Below, piece by piece: positions 50,037-61,828 of a DNA stretch of 64,000 bases. Numbering within the stretch: the first letter of the stretch is position 1; each line of letters begins with the position of its first letter. Under the pieces are notes generated by a model. It had not been told where the DNA came from and did not search any database. It saw only the letters and a list, made by a program, of their open reading frames with translations. This DNA comes from Blastomyces gilchristii SLH14081. Lineage: Eukaryota > Ascomycota > Eurotiomycetes > Onygenales > Ajellomycetaceae. A program made the position numbers and the translations under genes. The stretch lies in NCBI RefSeq assembly GCF_000003855.2, contig NW_003101672.1, positions 1,568,134-1,632,133 on the forward strand. The letters run 5' to 3'.

Positions 50037-50775
50037 ATTCAGAGATATTCTGTCATAACTCCTTTTCATATCCGTCCGTCTGCTTTGATACCCAGTCAAT
50101 AGGGAGGCCGTGTGTCTCTGTGCGCGCATGTGTTTTTAATGAATATGAGACCTGCTCTCTTTGGGCATCCCCTTTCAAGGATATGTCCACTATGCATGGC
50201 TATTACTCTTCTGGGAAAAATCATCCGGCGTTTGTCGGCATGGGGTTAAAGGGGGATATATGCATTTATGTGCAAAAATGAGCATCATGTTTTCTTTTCT
50301 GGCTGCATTTAGCTGATACATTACAGCTTCTGCGTAACTGATGTATACGGAGTCGGCCCCGGCGGGTACGCCAGCGTTTCCTGAGACGGGTTACAATATC
50401 GATGGACCTGTTAGGCAACATTAATATTCGAAAGTGATCATGATGTATTGACTGCTCATCTATCTCTATCTGACATGGACAATTGTTTCATTCCCTATAC
50501 ATCCGTATCATCCGAATTATAGCGGGCATGGACATTTTTTCAGGCTTTTCTATGTCATTAATGCATCCCCTGCCGACTCCCCGAACGCCTCGCATAATAT
50601 ATAGTACAGCCGAGGGTCAGAACCGTTCCCGTTTATGAATCTCTCTTGTAATCACCCCCTTCCGAAATGGCGTCATCAGCCCCCAAAGCCTAGACATCTG
50701 CCACCTCAGGTTTATCTCAGAAGCGCCCACCCCCCGGGGTCCTTCAACCTCGAAACCCGCACAGGCTCAATGAGG
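50037..50775. other. Convergent intergenic region
   Basis: 739 nt between the LSM4 and PTEN stops. Presumed 3' UTRs; nothing else recognised. Confidence 0.55.
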
Positions 50776-52448
50776 TTACAAGGACCTCCTCAAAAGCTCC
50801 TCCTTTGGAGCATTGGGATCAACAACCTCTTGCTCCTGTTGCTCCCGACCTCGCCAATCTGCCGCATGGCTCTCTGTAACAGGCTCTCCTGGCGCTGGCT
50901 CCCGAATAACTTTCCCTGCAGTAGCTGATACCCCAGCCTCTGTTTCTGGTCCCTTTTCCACCTCCGCATACTTCCACACAACCTTCAGCCGATCCAAGGC
51001 CTTCACGCCCCTATTACTCGTCCCTCGAATCCCATCCAGCGCCTCCCAGTCCACCTCAAAGACTCCAGAATCATACGCATGCCCACCTTCGAAGTATGCA
51101 TTAAACCAGACGTGCGCAACGGATGTAATCATCGTCCAACTAGTGTATGTGGACAGGGCTCGCCGGTCGATACTGATATTTACGTCTGAGGTGGGAATTA
51201 TGACTTTATTTTGTGGGCGGAGGATTATGGCTGGAATGACGGTTTCCATGTCTGTAGAGGTAGATAGGACGCTTTGGAACATTTTGGACCAGGGTTTCGG
51301 TGTGGTGATGGGTTGGAATGGCGGAGCGATGTCTGAAGGTATGGGCGGCGGTGACGTATCTGGTGGGATAGTTAGGCTACCGGTATCATTCAACGTGCTC
51401 TCATCATCGTCCTCCTCTGGCGTCGGCCTAGCTTTCACCTTCCCCGTCCCATCCTCACACCCCTTCCATTCGCCACCCATTATAATCTTCTCACACCGAT
51501 GAAACCGATGAAAACACTTGATCCGCCTCCCCTCCTCAATAAATCCCTCAACGTCCACCTCCACCCCATCTCTCAACCCCCATATATGCACCTCCAACAC
51601 CTCCACAGGCCTCTCCACATATACCTTCCCCAGCTCCTTCGTCCACCGATCCACATATCCCACCCACCTCAGTTGGCTGGGTATACTCACACCTTCCCCG
51701 AACCTCGCTCTCATTCTCCTTTCTGTAAACCGCCTTAGCGCCTCCTCAGCTACCCACCCCCGCTCACTAATCAGAAAGCTACACGCAATCGTCCCGCTCC
51801 GCCCCTTGCCAGCTTTGCAATGCACGACAGCCACCCGTTTCCCCCTCTCATCACCATCACCATCACCATCACCTTCGTCATCCCTAACCTCACCTTCCAT
51901 TTCCCCCATATTACCCCCATCCCCTAGCAACCAATTCCGCATGCTAGCCATGATATGTGGAATAAGTGCGAAGGGCGGTGGGTGGTGGTCCGGAAATGGG
52001 AAATGGTGGATACGACCATAGACCTCTTCATCTGGGTATCCCGTGCCTTCCGCCCGGAATTCCCAGATTGCCCAATTTTCGCCGTGTTTGAGGTCTAGGA
52101 AACGGACGAGGGAGTCTGTAGGGTTGCGGTACACACGGCGGGGATAGGTAGAGGAAGGTCCGGAAGTGACAATTACTAGGAAAAGTAAATCAGTATTTGA
52201 TAAGACACAGTACTGAAATGTAATGGGATAGCTTTGACGTACTCTCGTCCGTCACATAGCATAAATCAAGACCAGCTTCGGGATGACGGAGTCGAGGGCC
52301 CGCAACTATCTGGCGGAGAATGGAGGCCTACTATCCAGTCAATGAAATTAGTCGGTTAAAGAGTCATGAATTTACTTCAAGAGACCATCCGGTTGCCGAT
52401 CAATTGGACCGGTAAGCACAAGTTCTTAACAGCGGGCATACACACCAT
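50776..52448 (-). CDS. PTEN-type phosphoinositide 3-phosphatase (TEP1/ptn1-like)
   Basis: Exons 52448-52446 (ATG only), 52327-52243 and 52175-50776 give 495 aa. The N terminus (M-ASILRQIVAGPRLRHPEAG, LDLCYVTDEIIVTSGPS, VYRNP) follows the PTEN phosphatase domain, whose PIP2-binding start and early strands are conserved in fungi. The P-loop reads HCKAGKGRSG: nucleophile Cys149 and Arg155, with both lysines that favour inositol lipids; Ser156 replaces the Thr of human PTEN. Just before the P-loop is an acidic insert (DDEGDGDGDGDERG, about 128-142) from a GAT-type repeat. The C-terminal part has C2-like segments (VEVLEVHIWGL, HVWFNAYFEGG) interrupted by a Pro/Ser/Asp-rich insertion. It should oppose PI3-kinase signalling at membranes. 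Confidence 0.88.
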
Positions 52449-52947
52449 GGAAAAAAAAAAAACAAAAAAAACGGAGCAGCTTCACGAGGTAACTTGATCG
52501 CCGGGATCAATTATTGAATGTAAGTTCGTTTTCTATGTCAAGTTACTGGATACATAGTTTGGGGCATCCTATAAATTGAGGCATTGTTTTAGGCAAGCTA
52601 TCAACTGGCAAAGATGTTGCCTAATATAGACTGCGATGGTCAATTGAAAATGGTTAGCCTTTCAATTTGCTCAGCGCCGATGATGTCATTTTAATTTTGC
52701 TGCGATTTCGGTGATTTTGTTTCCAGCAATTAACACAACGCAGCTACAATTACAAGGCGAAATTGAAAGGATAATTTTCAGAAAGTGAAAAAGAATTTTC
52801 TCGGGTATAAAAAAATCGTTATTTACAAGGCTCCCGCATGTATTTATTACCTACTATAGTAAGTACCACATCAATATCCTACAATCGCATCCGGATCTGT
52901 TTCCCCCTAGCTTCTTCTAAGCTCTCCATCTTATACGATATATATTA
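52449..52947. other. Intergenic region, PPR gene to PTEN
   Basis: 499 nt, tandem minus-strand arrangement. It has an A-rich stretch (52450-52470) in what would be the PTEN leader or promoter, and otherwise AT-rich sequence. Confidence 0.5.
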
Positions 52948-54803
52948 TTAACGAACCGTAGGTCGTCTAGAAATCGGTTTACGTATCTCGGAATCGTACT
53001 GCAAAAGCTTCGCATACTGATCATCAGAATTGAAACATCGCGTGCGAACATGAACCTTCGACCCAGGTGTCAACGAAAACCCGCTATCCATCATCTCAAC
53101 GAAATACCTATGTGCCTCGCGGAACCGTCCTGCATCTACGCAGAGCAGTACCAGGTATTCATATGTCATCCGGTCCGGGAAGACGTCCAGGAGAACCATC
53201 TCCTGCACAAAGAAATTTGCCATATCGTGCGCGCCTGTGACGCGGCAACCGCGGATAAGATGGTTGAAGGTTGTGGCCGAGGGCCGATGTTCGAAGACGT
53301 TAGCTAACTCATGGTAAAATTCTAGAGCGACGGTCATGCTTTTGTGGTGGACCGCCATTTCGATCACTGCGTTTACAGCTACCAAAGGCACTTTGAGGCG
53401 TTCTTTCGTTTTCATATCTGCCAGCGTCTGCCAGACGGTCCGCGGCCGGATGCTCTTTTCGATGCAGTAGGTGAAGATCGACCGTGTGGCTGTCTCGCCA
53501 AGCTGAAAAGTGGCCTTTTGGGCAGTGCAGAGGACGCGCAAAGCAAAGTCAAGGTCGTCTGCGGCGAGGTAAGTGTCGACAAGACAATTATAATCTTCTA
53601 GTAGGAAAATGCCCTGGCGCTCTCGTAAAACTCGGAAAACTTCGCCGGCTAGCCATGTATTACCTGTCCGCGACGTCATTATGAGGATGTTGCTGCAGAC
53701 CCCGTAAGGCGGATTAATGAGGCCGGGCTGCACGCGCTCTTTCCATATGAAGCCGACGCATTTCTCGTGGAATGACTCGCTGGCTGTGACGAGGATGTGA
53801 AACCACAAGTTTGGTGAGAGCTCATTTCCGCTATTTATCCATTTAACCATCAATTCTAAGATCATGTCGAAGTCTTCGACTTCACACAGATTATATATTA
53901 ATAGGCTGTAGAGCCATGGTTCGACTGGGATGTTCTGGGCTTGCATGCGAGATATGTGGTCCAGCGTCATCTCAAACTGTCCTTCCCGGATGAGTCCAGT
54001 TACGATATTATGCCATCCTTCAGGCGAAATTGTCAACCAGCGGTCGCGTAGGGTGTGAAGGATTTTCTGGCGTAAGAGATAATCAGGGTGCACCGCGAGA
54101 ACCTGGTTATTGATTGCCCTCCGGCATTAGTATAGGTGCAAATCAATCTTCTGAGAACGAGGAGAAGAAGGGCATCTCTAAAACAAGGGGCGGCCGATAC
54201 CTTCAATACTGCATGGAGAGTCGCCGAGTCAATTGGTATGTTATTCTCTTCCATCTCTTTTAGTAGGCTTCGGACGTGCTTGGAGCATCCCATCAACGCA
54301 TCGGTATTAGCCGTTATCAGCACGGTGTAGTGCCATGTTTGTGGCTGAAAGCCTCGTCTCCGGATAAGCTCCCTCATTAATTTCATGGTCAATTTGTAAT
54401 TCGGGATTCCCTCGACCGTCTTCCGTAGTGCCCTTTCAATGTGTCCATCTGTTCTCATTCGAATAGACCAATCCAAATGCGTGTAATCTTTGAAGGTTCT
54501 GTGAGGGAAATGTTTACTCCGCGGGGCTTTTGTAAAATATTGGTCTATATCGCCTGGTATTTCTGGATCATACTTCCCAGGCAGCGCGCCATTTTCCGTT
54601 TCGAGATGTGATTTCACCTCCGGGGAGAGCAGAGCGACTTCTCTCGTTCGCGTGAAGGATCGGGCGGCGGAGCAGGTACTGACGGGGGGATTGACATATT
54701 GTTTCAGCCGCCTTGGGAAGTTGGGCCACCTCAAGGGTGCCTGTTTGTAGGACGGACAGAGGCAATGCCATAACCCGTCAGCTACAATGGTTCTCGCAGG
54801 CAT
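52948..54803 (-). CDS. Pentatricopeptide-repeat protein, probably mitochondrial
   Basis: Exons 54803-54201 and 54102-52948 (98-nt intron, phase 0, TACTAATG branch-like site) give 585 aa. The N terminus is basic and lacks acidic residues after position 8 for about 40 residues (KQAPLRWPNFPRRLKQYV), which suits a mitochondrial presequence. Tandem helical pairs of ~35 residues typical of PPR repeats run through most of the protein, for example TLHAVLKVLAVHPDYLLRQK, YNCLVDTYLAADDLDFALRV, FNHLIRGCRVTGAHDMANFF and YEYLVLLCVDAGRFREAHRY. Such proteins bind organellar RNA for processing, stability or translation. The specific target cannot be read from sequence. Confidence 0.8.
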
Positions 54804-55104
54804 GATTTGGTTGGATGTCGAGGAATGGCTTCAAAACGTTTGAGCTTGCGCAAAAGTGGTTCTTCAGGCCATGATGCTTAGTCATCACTACTTTCAAAAA
54901 TTTCAGCCCTAAATACATGTACATACAATTGACTAACAGTTGTCCAATGAATCTATTATATTTCCTACATGTGTAATTTAAACATGGTCTAAACGTCCAG
55001 AGTTCCTCCGATGGATATCCCATGCCAATAGCTTGCGCCAACAACTTATTGTATTGATTATCTGGACAGTTAAAACCAAAGGGGTAGCACCAGCAGAACA
55101 AATA
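54804..55104. other. Intergenic region, PLA2 stop to PPR start
   Basis: 301 nt, tandem minus strand. No distinctive motif seen. Confidence 0.45.
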
Positions 55105-57629
55105 TCAAGTGAGACGCACGCCCTCCAACTCTCCTTCCCGTATCCTCTGTAACCTGGCCCTCTTCTTCCTTTCGTAAATACCCCGCACTACGCGCTTCAC
55201 CTGGTATTCACCTTCCGCGAAGTTGGCTTTGGCAAGCCCAATAACGCCATCGACTTGTTCTGGTGTGTAAACAAAATTCCAAGTACTCATGAAATCGTTG
55301 CTAGCAGGGTCTATCGGCTCCACAGATCCCGATTGCTCTAGAGATGTATTTGCGTTTTCCGAGCTACTTATTGGAGCAGTTGAGGGTGCGGCCTGTTTAA
55401 CCGCGGGAGCGGCAGGGTTTTTCAAAAGTGGGAAGTAGACAACCGCAATTCCGGCATCAGGATGCATAAGACTGAAGTCGGAGTCAGAATCGTCTTGCAG
55501 AGGCAAATGGAACAGCCTTTTGGATGGCGGAGGTTCTGTTGTGGATGTTTGCTCTTGGGTCGTCCCTAGCCAAACATTACAGTAACCAAGATCGGTCATT
55601 TCTGGGTTTGGTGATGATCCCGTAGTATCTTGGCTCAGAGTGGTTCCTCTGCTCCCCACATGTGTCCCTTTACTCTTGGTGCTTGGTTCCCGACTCTGTT
55701 CTTTGGCAACCAAGAGGCTCTCATCTGATTCCTTAACTGAGCTACTCGAAGCGTCCTCAATGCCTTTCGCGGTTTCTATAGCTGTTGTTCCTGGTTTTGG
55801 CCAACCAGACCCAATTGGCCACCCTTTGACACCTCTCTGCCGCGCGTATCCTTCCACGACCGAAAGCCAGTTTTCTTCCTTAATGTCGGCTGACGCATCA
55901 AAAACCACTATCATATCAACATTGCGGCCGGGGCGGAGAAGAGGGTATATAGGTAGATTGTTGCTCATTCCAGCATCCATAAGACGGAGCTCTTTGTCCG
56001 TAAAAATTGACTCTGGGCACGTTTTTGGAAGTCGATCCTTCAACCCGAGCGCGAAGTTCGGTATCGACGCAGGATCGAAAGGGTGAACACGAATCAGGTC
56101 ATCACTCTTCCCTTCCAGCACGGCATCGATGCCACCAAATCCGGCAAGTCCTCGCAAAATTGGCCTCACCTCTTTGTAGTAATGAGCAAGAGTGGCACAG
56201 AATGCGCTCCCCCAGATACCCATAAACACTGAGATCCGTAATTCCGGTACGGCGAAGTCTTTAGAAGTGGGGACGTCTAGGCCTTTCCAAAATTGCCTCC
56301 CAGTTGCCCACATGGGAATTCCTGCACTGAACCCCTCGCAAAATAATTCGTACGGGGTAAACTCGAACCATTCGAACCATGTTTCTTGTTTTGTCTCTGG
56401 CTTTGGCTCATCCGATATGAGGTTCATAGAGAGACCAGGTACAGTTGTATCTTCGGGAGGGATCTCATGGCGCACAGCAGTGTATATTGGGAGAGGATTC
56501 GCGCCATTGTCAATGAAAACTCTCTGGTTCGAAAGCTTAAGGTCGCGATCATGTAAATCCAACGGGTTTCGAGTCGGAACTAAAAGCCTAGAAGTCAGGA
56601 GCAGACCATAGATGTCTACCAATCCAAATTCGGACTCCGGGCTGGCTTTCAGTTTTTCAACCAAGCCCCTCAGTAGGTATTTATTAGTTGGGACTGTTGT
56701 CAGTTGTCTAAGTACTTCGGGTGGGAATGCAATGTGAATTCCAAGCCGCTTTTTTAAGTGTTGCACTACCTTCCCAAAATCTTGACCCCCTAATGACGAA
56801 TTGTAGATCGTCTGCAGCCAACAGCTCCCACTGACACCAGCAGTATACATGGTGCAATCCCAAAGCCCTGCCTCTTTCGCGGCAAGAAAAGAGCCTGTAC
56901 CGGCGACAAGGGCGCGTAGGCCACCACCTGAACTACACATGGCAATTGTAGGTATATCGTCGGGATGGACATCTTTCTCCTTTAAGCCAAGATAAGCTGC
57001 TAGCGATTTGACCATAGCTTGTCTACGCCTCCATTGGAAATACCTCTCTTCGCGACATAGACCCTCGCCGATCCGAACCCGGGCTTCCCGAGTAATCTCG
57101 GGATTCAATTCAGCATCTTGAGCTTCCGACCAGATCTCGTCGGCCAAAGACCCTTCCGACATTGTTAATTCTCGTTGGAGTGTTTGGATAGTCGCGGGAA
57201 GCAGCGCCGTCCATGCCGGCGCGACATATTGCTTGATTAACTCCGGCCAATTCGGAGACACAAAAGAATCTTTGGCCACACTGATCTTCGAGGTGAACGT
57301 ATCCCATGCAGATTGGGACGTTGGCAGTTCGATTGGCAGCTCCTTGGGCGGTTTGGCAAGGCGATCGCTCACCAGTGTGGCTGCAAGAGTGTCCTGCCAG
57401 ACGTATCAGGAGGGGCCTGTGATATCCTCGAGCTTTTGCATGGCTGATTTAACGGCAGCGGAGTATCCTTGGAATCATCCTGCTTTTCCCATGTGCCACA
57501 ATCCCGATCTGAGTTGTTTTTAATCGAATGTATTCCCGTTGAGTGATAATAGGACCCTCCAGCTGCAAAAAGCGCCGTCCACGTTAAAGGCAGTCTCCAT
57601 CTTGCGATTAAAGCTCTAGCAGTGCCCAT
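55105..57629 (-). CDS. Cytosolic-type (group IV-like) phospholipase A2, 5' structure unresolved
   Basis: Cleaves phospholipid acyl chains. The catalytic domain is one open frame from about 57405 to 55105. It shows the oxyanion Gly-rich motif (MCSSGGGLRALVAG), the serine nucleophile in AGVSGSCWLQ and the catalytic Asp in LMDAGMSNNLPIYPL. This frame has no ATG near its beginning. An ATG at 57629 opens a plausible N terminus (MGTARALIARWRLPLTWTALFAAGG, a hydrophobic targeting or anchor segment as in Aspergillus PlaA-type enzymes), but that frame is offset from the catalytic frame and ends at 57369. No consensus GT donor joins the two in phase. Either a one-base frameshift near 57394-57405 (real or an error) or an unusual intron is involved. 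A Ser/Thr-rich insertion sits near the C terminus. Confidence 0.82.
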
Positions 57630-58082
57630 TGAAACGAGGACACCACCGGCTTCTACTATCTTATGTAATTCATGAACCACGACTCTAGCTAGGAAGCAGA
57701 ATACTCAGAATGTTGCGAAATATTCAACAATTCTGCTAACCTGGAATTCTTAAATTCTAGGACTCCAGCGGGATGACGCAATGCACGTGATAGTGACTTC
57801 GGACTATATTTATTCCGATGGTTCCATTTATGGACTAGTGGCCGTCTTTCGGCGATATCATTGTCTGATCCCGCTTGTTTATTCAACAACCATAGATAGG
57901 GCTGGTAACAGCCGCTATCTGTGCTACATACAGCACATTCCCTATTGCCACTATTGATCATGCTTTAAAAACTTTCTTCTTTGTTTCCTGGAACAGCGTC
58001 TGCTGGCTGAAAACGCCGCTAGAATCCTCAAGCAGGGCGCATTCACCTAGGATTGCCAGGGCGCAGATTACTTACCTGAGCC
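57630..58082. promoter_or_regulatory. Divergent promoter, PLA2 (-) and EXO70 (+)
   Basis: 453 nt between the candidate start codons. A CACGTG box lies at 57784-57789. A 90-codon minus-strand frame (57689-57961) has no recognisable protein character. Confidence 0.45.
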
Positions 58083-60085
58083 ATGGTCGGGATGCGGAAC
58101 ACGGTCCACGCAGAAGAGAGTGCGGAGGTGGAGGTGCTTTACGCAAATCTTGAAAAGCTGAACATCCTAACCAAAAAGATCCAAGGTTCCATGTCTCGCC
58201 TTGAAACAAGTGGAAAGGTGGTGAGAGATGCCATTGGGCCAATCTACAGCAACACACAATCGTTGCAGGTCACAAATGCAAACATAGATAAAGTCAACGA
58301 AGCTATTGATCGACTTCGGCAGCCTTTAGATGTCAAGGGGAAGGAGGAGGCTATTATTCGGGCTGGGTAAGCCGTCAGCTTAGATCAATTATCAATCTCT
58401 TTTTTGGCAATAATTAACGTATTCTCTAGGCCCCGGAGTGCTGGTTTGGCCCAATATCTGGGGGCTCTGAAAAGACTGGATCGTGCACTCTCAGATCTAA
58501 ACTCTACAAACCTTCGTTCGAATCAGAAAGCCGTGTCGGAATTTAGCACCTTGCTTAGCACCGGAAGCAGTAAACTTCAGGAGATGTTCAAAGGAACTCT
58601 ACGAGAGAATGTCGCCACTGTAGAACCATTGCATTATATCACAAAACGTAAGCATCTACCAATGACCCTAGCTTATCCGGAATACCACTCAAAAGACCTA
58701 TAGAACTGCCGTTCCCCACTATTCCGAGTGAGACGGTTTTGGAGCTCTCGCCTGTCTGCGCCGCGATCAGCTCGGCCGCAAGCCATGGTCCACAAGTTGG
58801 ACAAACAGAAAATCCCGCTATCAGGATATACGCCGATATTCGCGCTCCTTATATCACAAGTAGCTTGCAAAACCTCGCCACTGCATCTATCAACACAGCC
58901 AAGCGGAAACCAAGCGATGGCCCATATCGGCAAGGGACCAACGGTATAGGGATGTACGCTAGCGGTCTCGAGGGTATGCTCCTGGCAGAGCATGAGAATA
59001 TTTCCCAAATATTCCCTGCAGAAGAGCAAGGAAAGGCGCTCCAAGCAACCAGTAGACCAGCGATAGCGGAGTTCTCAAAAACCCAACGAGAACTAAACAT
59101 GTATATCAAAGCCAACTTGATGACAGACTGTTTCCTTGCGTTTGAAATAATCGAGATAGTCACTGGGCTCTCATATCGACTCGATTCAGCCACTAAACAA
59201 TTAAAAACCCGCTTTTTCGAAGCCCTACGGCCGATCCGCGAGACTGCCAAGTTAGCGTTGTCTGAATTGCTGGAAGAAACACGCCGCAAAGCCGCAGCTG
59301 TGACTGTTTTACCCCCCGATGGTGCTGCCGTCCCCCTTGTAGCAGAAGTCATGAATTCACTATCCGCCCTAACGGCGTATTCCAAACCACTAGCCTCCAT
59401 CCTCACATCCCTCGGAGACGGAAATTGGAAACCATCAAGCAAACCCAACACCACCCCACTAGATGTTAGTCCCGATAGCTCTGCCATCCTCTCCCACTAT
59501 ATCCTCGACGTGGTCGAAGCATTGCTCTCCGCTCTGGAAGCCCGCGCAAGATCCGTGCATCGCGCCAAACCCATCCTCGGCACCTTTCTGGCAAATGTCA
59601 TGTGCATTGTCGACCGCTCAATCCGCAACAGCAGTGAACTATCCCGCTACCTCTCCACCCCGGAAAACAGCAGTCGACTAGAATTATGGCGCAAAAAGGG
59701 AGTCTCCACCTATCTTGATGCCTGGCGAGACCCATCCTCTCACCTCCTCGACGTCCAGTATACCAGCAGAGCTGGTGCACGTCCCACCTCTGGGGGCCAA
59801 GTAGACTCCGGTGCCATTGTCAAAACACTCTCATCCAAGGATAAAGATAACATCAAGGATAAGTTTAAGGCTTTCAATTCTTCTTTCGACGAGTTGATTA
59901 TTCGCCATAGATCATTGACTATGGAGAAGGAGGTGCGTAGTATGTTGGCCAGGGAGGTGCAAGCGGTTATTGAGCCCTTGTACGCGCGCTTCTGGGATCG
60001 ATATCATGAGATCGATAAAGGCAAGGGCAAATATGTCAAGTACGACAAGGCAACATTGTCCGCACAGTTGGCGGCGTTGGCGTAA
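58083..60085 (+). CDS. EXO70: Exocyst complex subunit Exo70
   Basis: Exocyst subunit that binds PI(4,5)P2 and Rho GTPases and tethers secretory vesicles to the plasma membrane at growth sites such as the hyphal tip. Exons 58083-58366, 58430-58647 and 58704-60085 give 627 aa, the usual length (yeast 623). The N terminus is a coiled-coil start ([17 protein letters not shown] ... [15 protein letters not shown]). Highly conserved segments include [37 protein letters not shown] and [20 protein letters not shown]. The C terminus contains [12 protein letters not shown] and the basic run [11 protein letters not shown], which matches the lipid-binding domain D. Met1 and Met4 are both possible starts. 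Confidence 0.96.
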
Positions 60086-60415
60086 ATTATCCTTATCTTC
60101 GTGAAGGGGTTTTTTACGCGCGGTTCTCCTCCCAAAATCACAGCGGCATTCCCCTCCTTGTCTCCTAGCCGTCCAAGCCTCTTGTTCTATTTCTTTCCCG
60201 GCTATTCCATCTTCGAATAACCATCTGACTTACTAATTCTGACATTCCTGATGCTCCTTCGCTGGAGTTATGGTGTCAGTGAAAAACCCTTCGATCCTTC
60301 TCTCACCTGCAATCCCCTCAAGCTTTAGCCTTTCATACTCCCCAATTCCCACTTTCCAGTTGCCTCAACCAGCTTCCTTACAGCACTTGATATCCCTCTC
60401 TATGTAGTTTTGCTT

Positions 60416-60459
<44 letters not shown>

Positions 60460-61828
60460 GCGGGGAATCTTTTGTTAATCTTCCCCTATCCTCCAATTCT
60501 CAATTTTGATTATTCAATATCCTTTATTTTTAACAAATTTCATCTTCGTTGCTCTAAACAATATTTAAAGTTATAGAACAAGCACAGGTAACAGAGTTAA
60601 AAGGGGTCTAGCACGTACGTATCTGCTCGCCGCATGCTCATTTCATCCCAGTGGGCTGGTTCTAAATTAAGAGTGGTTCATCAGTCTGTCAATCAGAAGG
60701 AATAAACGGGTGCCATTCTATTATCACTCGCGTGTGAAATCGGTATGATCAAAGAAATCCAGGGCTACGGAACTGAGAACTGGGAACGATTTCGGGGGGT
60801 TGCAATACATATATACATGTAAATACTACATAAAGGGTTGAGTGTGACGGAAAATGTGTCAACCAAGGCTAGCTCTCCTGTGTGTATTCCAGCCCCTCTT
60901 CCTCCAGTGTTAACTGGTGGTGATTGAGCTCTTTTGCCCCAGTAGCTGACAAAATGATATATATGATAAAAGCGAAAAAGGAGAGAAGTAGACGAGCGAG
61001 TGATCAGGCGAGTGCTTGTATCGAAACATACCAACTCAGGTAAATTTTCTAATATCACATCACATCGCTCAAGCTGTTTCATCTGACGATGGTTAGAAGC
61101 GGGAGCGCGAGGTGGTTCGACGGGAAAGATCTGTTCTCGGAAATTTGTCATGGTGGTATGTAGATATATATTTGCTAATCGTTTATGCTTTCGAATTACC
61201 TCGAGTGCCTCCCTTGATGCGATCATGGCACAAGGGGGTTGAATCCGCATTCTGGGAATTCAGAGCCGTTGACTTTCAGCGAGTTTCCTATATATATTAT
61301 ATACATCGCCATGGATTCGAACAAGCCCCATTCCGCTTGTCATCATGCTTCATCGAGAACAGTATATTCGCCCAAATGGTTGGGCCTGCAATATAGTATA
61401 TATATATTCTGTAGTTGAAAACAAGAAAGGAAAAGGGAACAGGAGAAGATGTATGAGTTCCTTGCGGAAATCATCCAAGGGGGGGTAATAATGATAACTA
61501 GTAAGGGAAAGACATACGATAAATGGGGTATGACAAAAAAGAGAAAAGTTTAAAGAGGTAAGGGTAAGGTATTCATCACAAGACTAGTAAAACATAATGA
61601 AACGCTCAACACAGCCCTATAAATAATAAAACGTCAAATAAAAACGTATTCAGAGCTCCTAGGTCGACAGGAAACATTCCGGAGCGAGGTATATAGAGGG
61701 AGGATAAGGAAATAATCTTCCAAGTGTGAAGATATTCCATTCCACACGTATTTCCCAGATCCAAAAGAGATGAATTTCCACAAAAAAAAAAAAAAAAAAA
61801 AAGGATGCCAGCATGAGAGTTACAAAAA
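60086..61828. other. Convergent intergenic region, 1.74 kb
   Basis: Between the EXO70 and Cys-rich surface protein stops. Contains a 39-T homopolymer (60420-60458), a 21-A run (61782-61802) and short TA repeats (61299-61308, 61391-61408). Reading frames up to 161 codons on the minus strand near 60765-61250 lack recognisable character. Confidence 0.55.
60420..60458. repeat. Poly-T homopolymer, 39 nt
   Basis: Uninterrupted run of T, about 335 nt after the EXO70 stop. Runs of this length are prone to length error in sequencing. Such a run could be a poly(A) tail remnant of a minus-strand retro-insertion, but no inserted cDNA is recognisable beside it. Confidence 0.9.

Noticed and set aside
57689..57961. 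90-codon minus-strand frame in the PLA2/EXO70 promoter, considered as a missing PLA2 first exon
   Set aside because: No hydrophobic or PLA2-like character, and I found no splice pair that would join it in phase to the catalytic frame.
60765..61250. 161-codon minus-strand frame between EXO70 and the surface protein
   Set aside because: No recognisable domain, lies in a convergent gap and has an odd composition; possible but unsupported.
61300..61385. tRNA-like GGATTCGAAC sequence
   Set aside because: The T-loop-like string has no matching D-arm, anticodon arm or 7-bp acceptor pairing at the right distance on the minus strand.
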